NCBI RefSeq assembly: GCF_020532625.1
Contig: NZ_JAJAUY010000003.1
Location: 55,228-119,227, forward strand
Origin: Streptomyces antimicrobicus
Lineage (GTDB): Bacteria; Actinomycetota; Actinomycetes; Streptomycetales; Streptomycetaceae
Length of the DNA: 64,000 nt
Reading direction: 5' to 3'
Below, one piece after another: positions 16,404-25,539 of this stretch. The first letter of the stretch is position 1. Every line of letters starts with the position of its first letter. The position numbers and the translations under genes are program-made. The notes beneath the pieces were generated by a model that was not told the origin of the DNA, searched no databases, and worked only from the letters and a program-made list of their open reading frames with translations.

Positions 16404-16640
16404 TTAGCGCGCGGTGGACGTGTAGGGCAGCAGCGCCATCTCACGGCTGTTCTTCACGGCCGTGGCGACGTCACGCTGGTGCTGCGTGCAGTTGCCGGTG
16501 ACGCGGCGGGCACGGATCTTGCCACGGTCGGAAATGAACTTCCGCAGCATGTTCGTGTCCTTGTAGTCCACGTACGCGGTCTTGTCCTTGCAGAACGCGC
16601 AGACCTTCTTCTTAGGCTTGCGCACAGGCGGCTTCGCCAT
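16404..16640 (-). CDS. rpsR: 30S ribosomal protein S18, zinc-type (C+)
   Basis: 78 residues. CAFC near the N-terminus and the later NCTQHQRD segment give the Cys/His set of the zinc-binding form of S18. Streptomyces usually encode a second, cysteine-free paralogue elsewhere, induced under zinc limitation. The gene lies between ssb and rplI, the conserved operon position. Confidence 0.96.
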   Translation of the reverse strand: MAKPPVRKPKKKVCAFCKDKTAYVDYKDTNMLRKFISDRGKIRARRVTGNCTQHQRDVATAVKNSREMALLPYTSTAR

Positions 16641-16683
16641 GGTGTTTCTCCTGTGTGATCAAGAAGTATGGGTACGGGCTGCC

Positions 16684-17265
16684 CTAGAAGGGCGGCTCGT
16701 CCGAGTAGCCACCGCCGGAGCCGCCGGAGTTTCCACCCCAGCCGCCACCGCCGCCGCCCTGCTGGCCGCCGGCCGGCGCGCTGGACGCCCACGGGTCGTC
16801 GGAGGGAGCTCCGCCGCCCTGCGGGCCGCCGGAGTTTCCACCCCAGCCGCCACCGCCGCCGCCCTGCTGGCCGCCGCCGTAGCCACCCTGACCACCCCGA
16901 CCGGTGGTCTTGGTGACCTTCGCCGTGGCGTTGCGCAGGCTGGGACCGACCTCGTCGACCTCCAGCTCGAAGACCGTGCGCTTGACACCCTCGCGGTCCT
17001 CGTACGAGCGCTGGCGGAGCCGGCCCTGTACGACGACGCGCATACCGCGCTGGAGCGACTCGGCGACGTTCTCCGCCGCCTGCCGCCACACCGAGCAGGT
17101 CAGGAACAGGCTCTCGCCGTCCTTCCACTCGTTGGTCTGGCGGTCGAAGGTGCGGGGAGTGGACGCGATGCGGAACTTCGCGACCGCCGCACCCGAGGGG
17201 GTGAAGCGCAGCTCGGGGTCGTCGACGAGATTGCCGACGACCGTGATGACGGTCTCGCCTGCCAT
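16684..17265 (-). CDS. ssb: Single-stranded DNA-binding protein (essential-type SSB)
   Basis: 193 residues. The OB-fold domain (1-~115) begins [23 protein letters not shown] Gly-rich linker of about 70 residues follows, and the protein ends in the acidic tip YSDEPPF that binds partner proteins. The linker contains two copies of [17 protein letters not shown], encoded by an exact 50-bp DNA repeat. Its place in the rpsF-ssb-rpsR-rplI operon marks it as the replication SSB rather than a competence paralogue. Confidence 0.96.
   Translation of the reverse strand: MAGETVITVVGNLVDDPELRFTPSGAAVAKFRIASTPRTFDRQTNEWKDGESLFLTCSVWRQAAENVAESLQRGMRVVVQGRLRQRSYEDREGVKRTVFELEVDEVGPSLRNATAKVTKTTGRGGQGGYGGGQQGGGGGGWGGNSGGPQGGGAPSDDPWASSAPAGGQQGGGGGGWGGNSGGSGGGYSDEPPF
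16721..16875. repeat. Perfect 50-bp direct repeat inside ssb
   Basis: Bases 16721-16770 and 16826-16875 are identical over 50 bp (CCGCCGGAGTTTCCACCCCA... to ...CTGCTGGCCGCC) and are separated by 55 bp. They encode the repeated Gly-rich linker of SSB. Confidence 0.95.
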
Positions 17266-17340
17266 GGATGGGACCTCTCGGCGGGATTGCTGCTGACTGC
17301 TTGTGCTACTCGGACCCGATTACCGCTGAACCGAAGGGGT

Positions 17341-17631
17341 TCAGTGGGTCTCGGGACGGAGGACCTTGGTCCGGAGGACCGACTCGTTCAGGTTCATCTG
17401 GCGGTCGAGCTCCTTGACGACCGCAGGCTCGGCCTGCAGGTCGATGACCGAGTAGATGCCCTCGGGCTTCTTCTTGATCTCGTAAGCGAGACGACGACGG
17501 CCCCAGGTGTCGACCTTCTCGACCTTTCCGTTGCCCTCACGGACGACGGAGAGGAAGTTCTCGATCAGGGGGGCGACAGCGCGCTCCTCCAGATCGGGGT
17601 CGAGGATGACCATCACCTCGTAGTGACGCAT
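17341..17631 (-). CDS. rpsF: 30S ribosomal protein S6
   Basis: 96 residues, [19 protein letters not shown] ... [23 protein letters not shown], matching S6. It is the first gene of the rpsF-ssb-rpsR-rplI operon. The ATG at 17631 is preceded by AAAGGAGGTGGG, an almost full anti-16S match. The 246 bases upstream hold its promoter and that of the divergent membrane protein. Confidence 0.97.
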   Translation of the reverse strand: MRHYEVMVILDPDLEERAVAPLIENFLSVVREGNGKVEKVDTWGRRRLAYEIKKKPEGIYSVIDLQAEPAVVKELDRQMNLNESVLRTKVLRPETH

Positions 17632-17758
17632 GTGGAACCCACCTCCTTTGGACTCAGCGGCCACGGTCGTTCCGTGGCAGGAGGGTCGTGATGCGTGCGC
17701 ACGGCGTCGAACAGACACCAGTGCAGACCGTTCAGAGTACCTGCTCCCGTCCTTCCGG

Positions 17759-17786
17759 TTGAAATCCGGCAGCGCAGGGCCACAAT
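17759..17786 (+). promoter_or_regulatory. Putative promoter of the small membrane protein gene
   Basis: TTGAAA (17759-17764) and CACAAT (17781-17786), 16 bases apart, would start transcription near 17793, about 85 bases before the ATG at 17878. Confidence 0.4.
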
Positions 17787-17877
17787 CTGTACACATCGGG
17801 TGTGCGCGGTGCTGTGCGGACCGAACCGGTCGGGAGCAGGACCGCGGCACGTCTTTCTCCGCCGGGAGGTGCCCGTC

Positions 17878-18192
17878 ATGGCACAGGCAATGCGTCCCCA
17901 GTCCGACATCTCGCTGCTGGCGACCGACGGCAAGCCCCATCCGCTCCAGGACGCCCTTCTGGCGGTCACACTGGTCATGGGCGTCGTGGCGTTGGTCACG
18001 GCCTTCTTCTGGAATCTCCACCTGCTGACCTCGTGGGCCGGACTGATCGGGATCGTGACCGGCCTCTACGGGCAGTTCGTCTCGGTCACCACACGCGAGC
18101 GATTCGCCATGATCATTGGGCTGGGCGCCTCCGCACTCGGCTTCTTCCTGGGCATGGCGCACGGCGGCCTCTTCGGCGGCCTGATCGGCTGA
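17878..18192 (+). CDS. Small conserved membrane protein, function unknown
   Basis: 104 residues, [19 protein letters not shown]. Three hydrophobic stretches at about 28-48, 52-68 and 77-100, with a Gly-rich C-terminus ending [16 protein letters not shown] lies 6 bases before the ATG, which decides this start over the longer open frame from 17695. I do not recognise a family. A hairpin follows, so it is probably monocistronic. Confidence 0.8.
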   Translation: MAQAMRPQSDISLLATDGKPHPLQDALLAVTLVMGVVALVTAFFWNLHLLTSWAGLIGIVTGLYGQFVSVTTRERFAMIIGLGASALGFFLGMAHGGLFGGLIG

Positions 18193-18215
18193 CCGGGGCA
18201 CCTCCCGGACAGGTC

Positions 18216-18240
18216 GCCACCCGTCCCCCAGATGGGTGGC
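18216..18240 (+). terminator. Probable terminator of the small membrane protein gene
   Basis: GCCACCC and GGGTGGC form a 7-bp stem around an 11-base loop, 24 bases after the stop codon. Confidence 0.5.
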
Positions 18241-18300
18241 GGCCCTGTCGCAGTAGGCTTCGCGCCATACCCAGCGAAGCCGCCGGAGGAGACGCCCCGC

Positions 18301-19419
18301 ATGAGCCTGTCCCTGAGGACCATCAGCCGAGAGCAGCATCTGGCCTATCTCCAGAGCCTGCCCTCGGCGAGCCACTGTCAGGTCCCGGCATGGGCCGACG
18401 TCAAGAACGAGTGGCGGTCGGAGAACCTCGGCTGGTTCGACGGCACCGGTGAGCTCGTCGGCGTCGCCCTCGTCCTGTACCGCCAGCTGCCCAAGGTCAA
18501 GCGGTACCTCGCGTACCTGCCCGAGGGCCCGGTCATCAACTGGTACGCCCCGAACCTGGAGGAATGGCTCCAGCCGATGCTGGCGCACCTGAAGCAGCAG
18601 GGCGCCTTCACCGTGAAGATGGGCCCGCCGGTCGTCATCCGCCGCTGGAACGCGGCCGCCATCAAGGCCGGCATCCAGGACCCCGAGGTCAAGCGCCTGC
18701 GGGACGTGGAGGCCTCGCACATCGAGCCCCGCGCCTTCGAGGTGTCGGACAAGCTGCGCCGGATGGGCTGGCAGCAGGGCGAGGACGGCGGCGCGGGCTT
18801 CGGCGACGTCCAGCCGCGCTACGTCTTCCAGGTGCCGCTGGCCAACCGTTCGCTGGACGACGTCCTCAAGGGCTTCAACCAGCTGTGGCGCCGCAACATC
18901 AAGAAGGCGGAGAAGGCCGGCGTCGAGGTCGTCCAGGGCGGCTACGACGACCTGCCGGTGTGGCAGGAGCTGTACGAGGTCACGGCCGTGCGCGACAAGT
19001 TCCGCCCGCGCCCGCTCAGCTACTTCCAGCGCCAGTGGACGGCCCTCAACTCCGAGGACCCCAACCGGATGCGGCTGTACATCGCCAAGCACGAGGGCGA
19101 GCCGCTCGCCGCCGCGACGATGATCACCGTGGGCCAGCACGTCTGGTACTCCTACGGCGCCTCGGCCAACCACAAGCGCGAGGTCCGCCCGTCGAACGCG
19201 ATGCAGTGGCGCATGCTCCGCGACGCCTACGCGCTCGGCGCGAGCGTGTACGACCTGCGCGGCATCAGCGACACCCTGGACGAGAACGACCACCTCTTCG
19301 GCCTCATCCAGTTCAAGGTCGGCACGGGCGGCGAGGCCGTCGAGTACGTCGGCGAGTGGGACTTCCCGCTCAACAAGCTGCTGCACAAGGCGCTGGACAT
19401 CTACATGTCGCGCCGCTGA
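18301..19419 (+). CDS. femX: FemX-like peptidyl transferase (peptidoglycan bridge formation)
   Basis: 372 residues. The FemABX fold is visible as two GNAT-like halves, with a tract around [29 protein letters not shown] and the C-terminal [39 protein letters not shown]. FemX adds the first amino acid (Gly in Streptomyces) to the lipid II stem peptide using aminoacyl-tRNA. The ATG at 18301 follows GGAGGAGACG. A PLP alanine-racemase-like gene follows by 52 bases. Confidence 0.92.
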   Translation: MSLSLRTISREQHLAYLQSLPSASHCQVPAWADVKNEWRSENLGWFDGTGELVGVALVLYRQLPKVKRYLAYLPEGPVINWYAPNLEEWLQPMLAHLKQQGAFTVKMGPPVVIRRWNAAAIKAGIQDPEVKRLRDVEASHIEPRAFEVSDKLRRMGWQQGEDGGAGFGDVQPRYVFQVPLANRSLDDVLKGFNQLWRRNIKKAEKAGVEVVQGGYDDLPVWQELYEVTAVRDKFRPRPLSYFQRQWTALNSEDPNRMRLYIAKHEGEPLAAATMITVGQHVWYSYGASANHKREVRPSNAMQWRMLRDAYALGASVYDLRGISDTLDENDHLFGLIQFKVGTGGEAVEYVGEWDFPLNKLLHKALDIYMSRR

Positions 19420-19471
19420 TCACCTGATCCCCATTTCCCCGCTGTATTTCGAGAAAGGTGCTGGACGGGCC

Positions 19472-20503
19472 ATGGCGCTCACGCTCTATGTCGACACCGC
19501 GCGCTGGCGTGCGCACCAGAAGCAGGTGCTGGACCAGTTCCCGGGCATGATCCCGGTCTGCAAGGGCAACGGCTACGGCTTCGGCCACGAGCGGCTGGCG
19601 GAGGAGGCGACGCGGCTGGGCTCCGACATCCTGGCCGTCGGGACCACGTACGAGGCCGCGAGCATCAAGGACCTGTTCAGTGGCGACCTGCTGGTCCTCA
19701 CCCCGTTCCGGCGGGGTGAGGAACCGGTTCCGCTGCCCGACCGGGTGATCCGTTCGGTCTCCTCCCTGGACGGGGTCCGCGCGCTGGTGGGCGCCCGGGT
19801 CGTCATCGAGGTCATGAGCTCGATGAAGCGCCACGGTGTCTGCGAGCAGGACCTCGGCCAGCTGGCCGCGGCGATCGAGGACGTCCGCCTGGAAGGCTTC
19901 GCCCTCCACCTCCCGCTGGACCGCCCCGACGGCTCGGACGCCGTCGAGGAGGTCATCCAGTGGATGGACCGGCTGCGCGCGGCGCGGCTGCCGCTGCACA
20001 CGATGTACGTCAGCCACCTGCGGGCCGAGGACCTGGTGCGCCTGCAGCAGCAGTTCCCGCAGACCCGGTTCCGGGCCCGGATCGGCACCCGGCTGTGGCT
20101 GGGCGACCACGACGCGACCGAGTACCGCGGCGCGGTGCTGGACGTCACGCGGGTGGCCAAGGGCGACCGGTTCGGCTACCGCCAGCAGAAGGCGGCTTCC
20201 GACGGCTGGCTGGTCGTCGTGGCCGGCGGCACCTCGCACGGCGTGGGCCTGGAGGCCCCCAAGGCGCTGCACGGCGTCATGCCGCGGGCCAAGGGCGTGG
20301 CGCGGGCCGGCCTGGCGACGGTGAACCGGAACCTGTCACCGTTCGTCTGGGCGGGCAAGCAGCGCTGGTTCGCCGAGCCGCCGCACATGCAGGTGTCGAT
20401 CCTGTTCGTGCCGTCGGACTCGACCGAGCCGAAGGTCGGCGACGAGCTGGTGGCCCACCTGCGGCACACCACCACCCAGTTCGACCGGCTGGTCGACGCC
20501 TGA
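19472..20503 (+). CDS. Alanine-racemase-like PLP protein (N-terminal barrel fold)
   Basis: 343 residues. The PLP lysine is in IPVCKGNGYGFGHERLA at about residue 31, as in alanine racemase barrels. The C-terminal beta domain of true alanine racemase with its catalytic Tyr is not clearly present, so racemase activity is uncertain. The gene follows femX on the same strand and probably forms an operon with it, which suggests a wall amino-acid role. It is convergent with the GT87-like gene, only 11 bases from it. Confidence 0.78.
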   Translation: MALTLYVDTARWRAHQKQVLDQFPGMIPVCKGNGYGFGHERLAEEATRLGSDILAVGTTYEAASIKDLFSGDLLVLTPFRRGEEPVPLPDRVIRSVSSLDGVRALVGARVVIEVMSSMKRHGVCEQDLGQLAAAIEDVRLEGFALHLPLDRPDGSDAVEEVIQWMDRLRAARLPLHTMYVSHLRAEDLVRLQQQFPQTRFRARIGTRLWLGDHDATEYRGAVLDVTRVAKGDRFGYRQQKAASDGWLVVVAGGTSHGVGLEAPKALHGVMPRAKGVARAGLATVNRNLSPFVWAGKQRWFAEPPHMQVSILFVPSDSTEPKVGDELVAHLRHTTTQFDRLVDA

Positions 20504-20514
20504 GCCGTCGCCCG

Positions 20515-21975
20515 TCAGGGCCGGGGATCCACACCCCACTCGACCCGCTGTCCCTGCGAGGGCGTCGCGTACCGCGGCGCCCTCGCGGCGTGCCCGAGGG
20601 TGAACACGTCGGGGGCGCCGTCCAGGACCCCGCCCGAGGGGTCGTCGGAGCCGTCCCTGCGCACGACGTCGCGCTCGGGCAGGAGCACGTCGCGGACGAC
20701 GACCGCGCACAGGTAGAGCGTGCCGAGCAGGTGCAGCGCGATCGCCAGCTGGTAGCCCTCCACCGGCAGCCCCTGGTGCTTGTCGCCGCTGGTGGTGTAG
20801 GCGAGGTAGAGCCAGATACCGAGGAAGTAGGCGACCTCGCAGGTCTGCCAGATCAGGAAGTCGCGCCAGCGCGGCCGGGCGAGCGCGGCCAGCGGGATCA
20901 GCCAGAGCACGTACTGCGGCGAGTAGACCTTGTTGGTCAGGATGAAGACCGCCACGACCAGGAACGCCAGCTGCGCGAACCGGGGGCGGCGCGGGGCCGT
21001 GAGGGCCAGCAGGCCGATGCCGCCGCACAGCAGCAGCATCAGCAAGGTGGCGTAGGTGTTGGCGTTGTCCAGGGGCAGTCCGGAGCGCTGGGAGATCAGC
21101 AGCCAGACGGAGCCGAAGTCGATGGGCCGCTCCTGGCTGAAGGTGTAGAACTTCTTCCAGCCGTCCCAGGCGCCGAGCATGACGGGCGCGTTCACCAGCA
21201 GCCAGGAGCCGGCCGCGCCGAGCGCTGCGGCGCCGAACTGGCGCCACTTCCCCGCCCGCCAGCACAGCACGAACAGCGGGCCGAGCAGCAGCACCGGGTA
21301 GAGCTTGGCGGCGGTGGCCAGCCCGATGAGGATGCCGCAGGCCAGGGCGCGGCCGCGGGACCACATCAGCATCGCGGCAGCGGTCAGCGCGATCGCCAGG
21401 AGGTCCCAGTTGATGGTCGCGGTCAGCACGAACGCGGGGGCCAGGGCGAAGAGCAGCGCGTCCCAGGGGCGCCGGCGGTGGGTGCGGGCGACGCACACGG
21501 CGATGACGGCCGCGCAGGCCATCAGCATGCCCGCGTTGACCATCCAGTAGATCTGCTCGCGGTGCTGCATCGAGCCGCCGCCCGGCGTGAGCCAGGCCGC
21601 GACCTGCATGAACAGACCGGTCAGGACCGGGTACTCCAGGTACTCCATGTCGCCCGGCAGCCGGTCGAAGTAGGGCGTGAGGTGGTCGGCGAAGCCTCGG
21701 ACCACGTACAGGTGCGGGATGTCGGAGTAGCACGCGTGGGTGTACTGGGAGCCGGCGCCGCGGAACCAGGCCCAGTCGTAGCAGGGCAGCTTCTGCACCA
21801 TGCCGAGGGCGAACATGCCGATCGCGACGAGGGCCACGACCCGGACCGGGTGCAGCCACTGGCCGCCGGAGCGCGCGAACCGGCCCCAGGGTCCGCCGAT
21901 GAGCTCGCTGCCGGCCGCCGCGACCTCGTCCTGCCGGGTCGGCGGTACCGGATGGTCCTGGTGCACCTTCGTCAT
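20515..21975 (-). CDS. Polytopic membrane glycosyltransferase-like protein (GT87/DUF2029 type)
   Basis: 486 residues with about 10 hydrophobic segments and the pattern of DUF2029 / GT87 polyprenyl-phosphomannose-dependent transferases: a Trp/Tyr-rich first loop (PCYDWAWFRGAGSQYTHACYSDIPHLYVV), GLATAAKLYPVLLLGPLFVL, and NKVYSPQYVLWLIPLAAL. The last is typical of the family. The acceptor is unknown. The C-terminal ~65 residues are soluble. The PBP gene upstream ends in a strong hairpin, so this gene likely has its own promoter. Confidence 0.8.
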   Translation of the reverse strand: MTKVHQDHPVPPTRQDEVAAAGSELIGGPWGRFARSGGQWLHPVRVVALVAIGMFALGMVQKLPCYDWAWFRGAGSQYTHACYSDIPHLYVVRGFADHLTPYFDRLPGDMEYLEYPVLTGLFMQVAAWLTPGGGSMQHREQIYWMVNAGMLMACAAVIAVCVARTHRRRPWDALLFALAPAFVLTATINWDLLAIALTAAAMLMWSRGRALACGILIGLATAAKLYPVLLLGPLFVLCWRAGKWRQFGAAALGAAGSWLLVNAPVMLGAWDGWKKFYTFSQERPIDFGSVWLLISQRSGLPLDNANTYATLLMLLLCGGIGLLALTAPRRPRFAQLAFLVVAVFILTNKVYSPQYVLWLIPLAALARPRWRDFLIWQTCEVAYFLGIWLYLAYTTSGDKHQGLPVEGYQLAIALHLLGTLYLCAVVVRDVLLPERDVVRRDGSDDPSGGVLDGAPDVFTLGHAARAPRYATPSQGQRVEWGVDPRP

Positions 21976-22010
21976 GCGCTCATCCTGCCGTACGGGGCGG
22001 TGAATGCGGT

Positions 22011-22043
22011 GGGGGCCGCCGCACCGACGGTGCGACGGCCCCC
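22011..22043 (-). terminator. Terminator of the PBP gene
   Basis: GGGGGCCG-CGCACCG ... CGGTGCG-CGGCCCCC: 7- and 8-bp stem segments with a single mismatch, just 3' of the PBP stop (22063) on the minus strand. Confidence 0.7.
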
Positions 22044-22062
22044 GGGGACCGAGAGGGGCCGG

Positions 22063-24612
22063 TCAGCCCTGGCTGCCCCAGATGGTGCTGCCTCCCGGCC
22101 GTCCGGGTTTGCTGCCCCCGCTGGACTGGCTGGGCGACGGCTCGCCGCTGGGTCCGCCGGTGGTGCCGGTGGTGCCCCCGGTGGTGGTCCCGCCGGTGGT
22201 GGTCGGGTCGCAGTACAGGTCCCACGGCTTGCAGGGCTTGTGGTCGCCCTTGGACGGCGACGGGCTCGGCGAGGGGGACATGCTCGGCGACGGGGAGGCC
22301 GAGGCCGACGGGGACGGTGCGGCCGACGGGGTCGGCGAGGGGGCGCCGAGGGCGTCCGCGACGACGCCGATCTCCTCGGCCACCGGGAACCGCTTGACGG
22401 GCTGGCCCTGGAGGGCCGCCTTCATGTACTCCGTCCAGATCTCCGCGGGGATGTCACCACCGTGGATGGAGTCGACACCGCCCACGTTGTTCATGGACAT
22501 GAGCTTCTTGTCCTGCGAATTGGGGTCGGTGCGGAAGAGCGTGACGGCGGTGGACAGCTCCGGGGTGTAGCCGACGAACCAGGCCGACTTGTTCTGGTCG
22601 GTGGTACCGGTCTTGCCGGCGGCCGGCCGGCCGAGCTTCTTGGCCTTGGTGCCGGTGCCGTTCTGGACGACGTTCTCCAGGACCTTGGTGATGTTGTCGG
22701 CGACGGCGTTGTCCATGGCCTTCTGCGCCTTGGGGGGCTCGAAGCCGGTGAGCTCCTGGCCGTCCTTGAGGACCTTGGTCACCGAGAACGGCTCGCGGTG
22801 GGTGCCGGAGGCGGCGAACGTCGCGTAGGAGTCGGCCATCCGGATGGCGCTCGGGGTGGACGTGCCGAGCGCGAACGAGGCGTTGTTGCCGGGGTCCATC
22901 GAGTCCTTCAGGATGCCGGTGGACTCGGCGACCTTGCGCACCTTGTCGTGACCGACGTCGAAGACGAGCTGGGCGAACGGCGTGTTGATGGACTTCTCCA
23001 TCGCCTCGTTGAGGGTCACGTAGCCGTACTGGGTGGGGCTCTCGTTCTTCTGCTTGAACGGCTTGCCGGAGCTGTCGCGCAGCGGGGTGCCGGAGCGGTC
23101 GGTGATGACCGTCAGGTCGTTGCCGTTGTACTTGCTCTTGGGCGACAGCGGCTCGCCCTTGGAGTTCTGGGTGCCGTACTCCATCGCCGCGGCCAGCACG
23201 TACGGCTTCCAGGTCGAGCCGACCGGGACACCGATGGTGTTGGCGTTGTTGCTGAAGTACTTCTTGTCCCAGCCCGGGCCGCCGTACAGGGCGACGATCC
23301 CGCCGGTCTTGACGTCGACGGAGGCGGCGCCGAACTGGACGAACGTGTCGTACTCGGGCCGCTTCTTCTCGTCGAGGAAGTCGTTGCGGATGTCCTCGAC
23401 GGCCTTCACCATCGCGTCGACCTTGGGCTTCTGGAACGTCGTGTAGATCCGGTAGCCGCCGAGGGCCATCTGCTCGGGCGTGATGTTCTTGGTCTTCATC
23501 ACGTACTGCTTGGCCGTCTCGACCAGGTAGCCGGTCTGGCCGCCGAGGTTGCGGGCCTGCTCGGAGTCGATGCGCTGGGGGAAGTCCTTGTACTGGGCCC
23601 GCTCGGCGGCGGTCATCCGGCCGACCTCGACCTCGCGGTCGAGCACCCAGGCCCAGCGGTCCTGGGCCCGCTTGGTGTTCGCCTCGGGCGTGGCCGCGGT
23701 GCCGATGCCGCCGTCGGGGTTGTACAGGTTGGGGCCCTTGAGCATCGCCGCGAGGAACGCGCTCTCGGAGGGGTTGAGGTCCTTGCAGTCCTTGCCGAAG
23801 TACGCCCGGGCCGCCGCCTGGATGCCGTAGGCGTCCCGGCCGTAGTAGGCGGTGTTCAGGTAGCCGGCGAGGATCGTGTTCTTCTCTTCGGTGATGCCGA
23901 GCTTTATCGAGATGAAGAGCTCGGTGACCTTGCGCTTGAGCGTCTGCTCGGAGTCCAGGAAGGTGTTCTTCACGTACTGCTGGGTGATCGTCGAGCCACC
24001 CTGGGTCGAGCCGCCCTTGGCCATGTTGACCACGGCACGGGCGATGCCCATCGGGTCGACGCCCTTGTCGGTCTCGAAGGACTCGTTCTCGGCGGCGATC
24101 ACGGCGTTGCGCATCGACTTCGGGATCTGGTCGATGGGCACGATCTGCCGGTTGGTGCTGCCGCCGGTGGCGGCCATCTGCTCGCCGTCGGCCCAGTAGA
24201 AGACGTTGTTCTGCGCCTTGGCCGCGAGGTTCGGGTCGGGCGTGCCGACCATGGCCAGGCCGATGCCGGTCCCGGCGGTGAGCAGCGCGAAGAAGCCGAG
24301 CGTGGTGCCGCCGACGAGCTTCCACGACGGCACGAACCGCTGCCAGCCGTCCTTGTCCGCGCGGGGGTAGTTGATCAGCCGCTTCTTCCCCGGCGCGGCG
24401 GCGCCGCGGCCGCGGCCTCCGGGCCCGCGCTGGGCGGCCCGGCGTGCCTCGGCACGGCCGGCGCTCGGCTGTCCGTAGCCTCCGCTCGGGGACGCGGTGG
24501 GGACCCCGCGGGCGGGCGTGGCTTCTCTTCCTGGGCGCTGCTGGGCGGCCCGGCGGGCCGCTGCGCGGCCGCCACTGGGCGACTGCGGCGGTTTGCGGCG
24601 GTGCTCGCTCAT
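22063..24612 (-). CDS. Bifunctional penicillin-binding protein (GT51 transglycosylase + transpeptidase)
   Basis: 849 residues. A basic, Gly/Ala/Arg-rich cytoplasmic tail (1-~95) precedes one membrane anchor (about 100-122). The transglycosylase domain has VIAAENESFETDKGVDP, a divergent form of EDxxFxxHxG, and GGSTITQQYVKN. The transpeptidase has SxxK as STWK, SxN as SIN and KTGT as KTGT in AGKTGTTDQNKSAWFVGYTP. The C-terminal ~100 residues are a Ser/Pro/Thr/Gly-rich tail, probably reaching into the wall. The role is peptidoglycan polymerisation and cross-linking outside the membrane. Confidence 0.93.
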   Translation of the reverse strand: MSEHRRKPPQSPSGGRAAARRAAQQRPGREATPARGVPTASPSGGYGQPSAGRAEARRAAQRGPGGRGRGAAAPGKKRLINYPRADKDGWQRFVPSWKLVGGTTLGFFALLTAGTGIGLAMVGTPDPNLAAKAQNNVFYWADGEQMAATGGSTNRQIVPIDQIPKSMRNAVIAAENESFETDKGVDPMGIARAVVNMAKGGSTQGGSTITQQYVKNTFLDSEQTLKRKVTELFISIKLGITEEKNTILAGYLNTAYYGRDAYGIQAAARAYFGKDCKDLNPSESAFLAAMLKGPNLYNPDGGIGTAATPEANTKRAQDRWAWVLDREVEVGRMTAAERAQYKDFPQRIDSEQARNLGGQTGYLVETAKQYVMKTKNITPEQMALGGYRIYTTFQKPKVDAMVKAVEDIRNDFLDEKKRPEYDTFVQFGAASVDVKTGGIVALYGGPGWDKKYFSNNANTIGVPVGSTWKPYVLAAAMEYGTQNSKGEPLSPKSKYNGNDLTVITDRSGTPLRDSSGKPFKQKNESPTQYGYVTLNEAMEKSINTPFAQLVFDVGHDKVRKVAESTGILKDSMDPGNNASFALGTSTPSAIRMADSYATFAASGTHREPFSVTKVLKDGQELTGFEPPKAQKAMDNAVADNITKVLENVVQNGTGTKAKKLGRPAAGKTGTTDQNKSAWFVGYTPELSTAVTLFRTDPNSQDKKLMSMNNVGGVDSIHGGDIPAEIWTEYMKAALQGQPVKRFPVAEEIGVVADALGAPSPTPSAAPSPSASASPSPSMSPSPSPSPSKGDHKPCKPWDLYCDPTTTGGTTTGGTTGTTGGPSGEPSPSQSSGGSKPGRPGGSTIWGSQG

Positions 24613-24791
24613 GGAACGACTACTCCTCGGGCAGGCGCGGTGCCTGGCGGCGGCAACGGATTCCGGTTCCCCCCGGTGTCACGGGCACAGACTACGCACG
24701 CTCAAAACCCATACTCTGCCGAAGTTCACCCCAAATCAGGCAACTTGCCTCGTACGAATTGGTGATGTGACACCGGTCACCACGTCCGACC

Positions 24792-24820
24792 TTGCTGGTG
24801 ATCGCGACCCGTTCTATCGT
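24792..24820 (+). promoter_or_regulatory. Putative padR-ino1 promoter
   Basis: TTGCTG (24792-24797) and TATCGT (24815-24820) with a 17-base spacer. The predicted start near 24827 falls inside the inverted repeat at 24824-24844, so a bound repressor would block initiation. Confidence 0.6.
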
Positions 24821-24823
24821 CTG

Positions 24824-24844
24824 GATGTATCGAGCCGATACATC
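24824..24844. promoter_or_regulatory. Perfect inverted repeat, candidate PadR operator
   Basis: GATGTATCG-AGC-CGATACATC: 9-bp perfect arms with a 3-base centre, 42 bases before padR. It contains ATGTAT ... ATACAT half-sites like those bound by PadR proteins (dyad ATGT/ACAT), and it overlaps the predicted transcription start. Confidence 0.7.
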
Positions 24845-24886
24845 AGCTCGCCATAAGGACTCTGAGGCGGAGGTGGAAGAGGGCAG

Positions 24887-25489
24887 ATGAGCAGACGCTC
24901 GGGCATCCTCGAATTCGCCGTCCTCGGCCTGGTTCGCGAGTCCCCCATGCACGGGTACGAGCTGCGCAAGCGGCTCAACACCTCGCTGGGGGTGTTCCGT
25001 GCCTTCAGCTACGGAACGCTGTATCCCTGCCTCAAGACGCTGGTCGCCAACGGCTGGTTGATCGAAGAACCGGGCAGCGCCCCGGACGACGCTCTCGCCG
25101 CTTCACTCTCAGGGCGGCGCGCCAAGATCGTCTACCGGTTGACGGCGGCAGGTAAGGAGCACTTCGAGGAGCTCCTGTCGCACACCGGCCCCGACACCTG
25201 GGAGGACGAGTCCTTCGCCGCCCGCTTCGCCTTCTTCGGTCAGACCGAGCGGGAGGTCCGCATGCGGGTGCTGGAGGGCCGTCGCAGCCGGCTGGAAGAG
25301 CGCCTGGAGAAGATGCGCGCTTCGCTCGCGCGCACACGGGAGCGCCTCGACGACTACACGCTCGAGCTGCAGCGACACGGGATGGAATCCGTGGAGCGCG
25401 AAGTGCGCTGGCTGAACGAGCTCATCGAGAGCGAGCGGGCCGGCCGGGACCAGAGGCGTCCGGGTCCGTCCGACGAAACAACACAATGA
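24887..25489 (+). CDS. PadR-family transcriptional regulator
   Basis: 200 residues. The PadR winged helix is at residues 7-100 ([23 protein letters not shown] ... [17 protein letters not shown]), followed by a long C-terminal helical region (about 110-190, [25 protein letters not shown]) that dimerises as in other long PadR proteins. The ATG at 24887 follows GGAGGTGGAAGAGGG. It precedes inositol-phosphate synthase by 50 bases in the same direction; the two probably form an operon, and the dyad upstream suggests autorepression. The ligand is unknown. Confidence 0.88.
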   Translation: MSRRSGILEFAVLGLVRESPMHGYELRKRLNTSLGVFRAFSYGTLYPCLKTLVANGWLIEEPGSAPDDALAASLSGRRAKIVYRLTAAGKEHFEELLSHTGPDTWEDESFAARFAFFGQTEREVRMRVLEGRRSRLEERLEKMRASLARTRERLDDYTLELQRHGMESVEREVRWLNELIESERAGRDQRRPGPSDETTQ

Positions 25490-25539
25490 GGCCCTGCATC
25501 TCGCAGGCCTCGTCCGAGAACGAACAGGGAGCAACCGGA

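Noticed and set aside
16721..16875. Repeats that might suggest a CRISPR array
   Set aside because: There are only two copies, in frame within the ssb coding region, with no array or cas genes.
19960..24765. Open plus-strand frame of 1,601 codons
   Set aside because: It runs antisense to the GT87-like and PBP genes, whose motifs (SxxK, SxN, KTGT) prove the minus-strand reading. Its composition (Gly, Arg, Val, Asp) is a GC-rich shadow.
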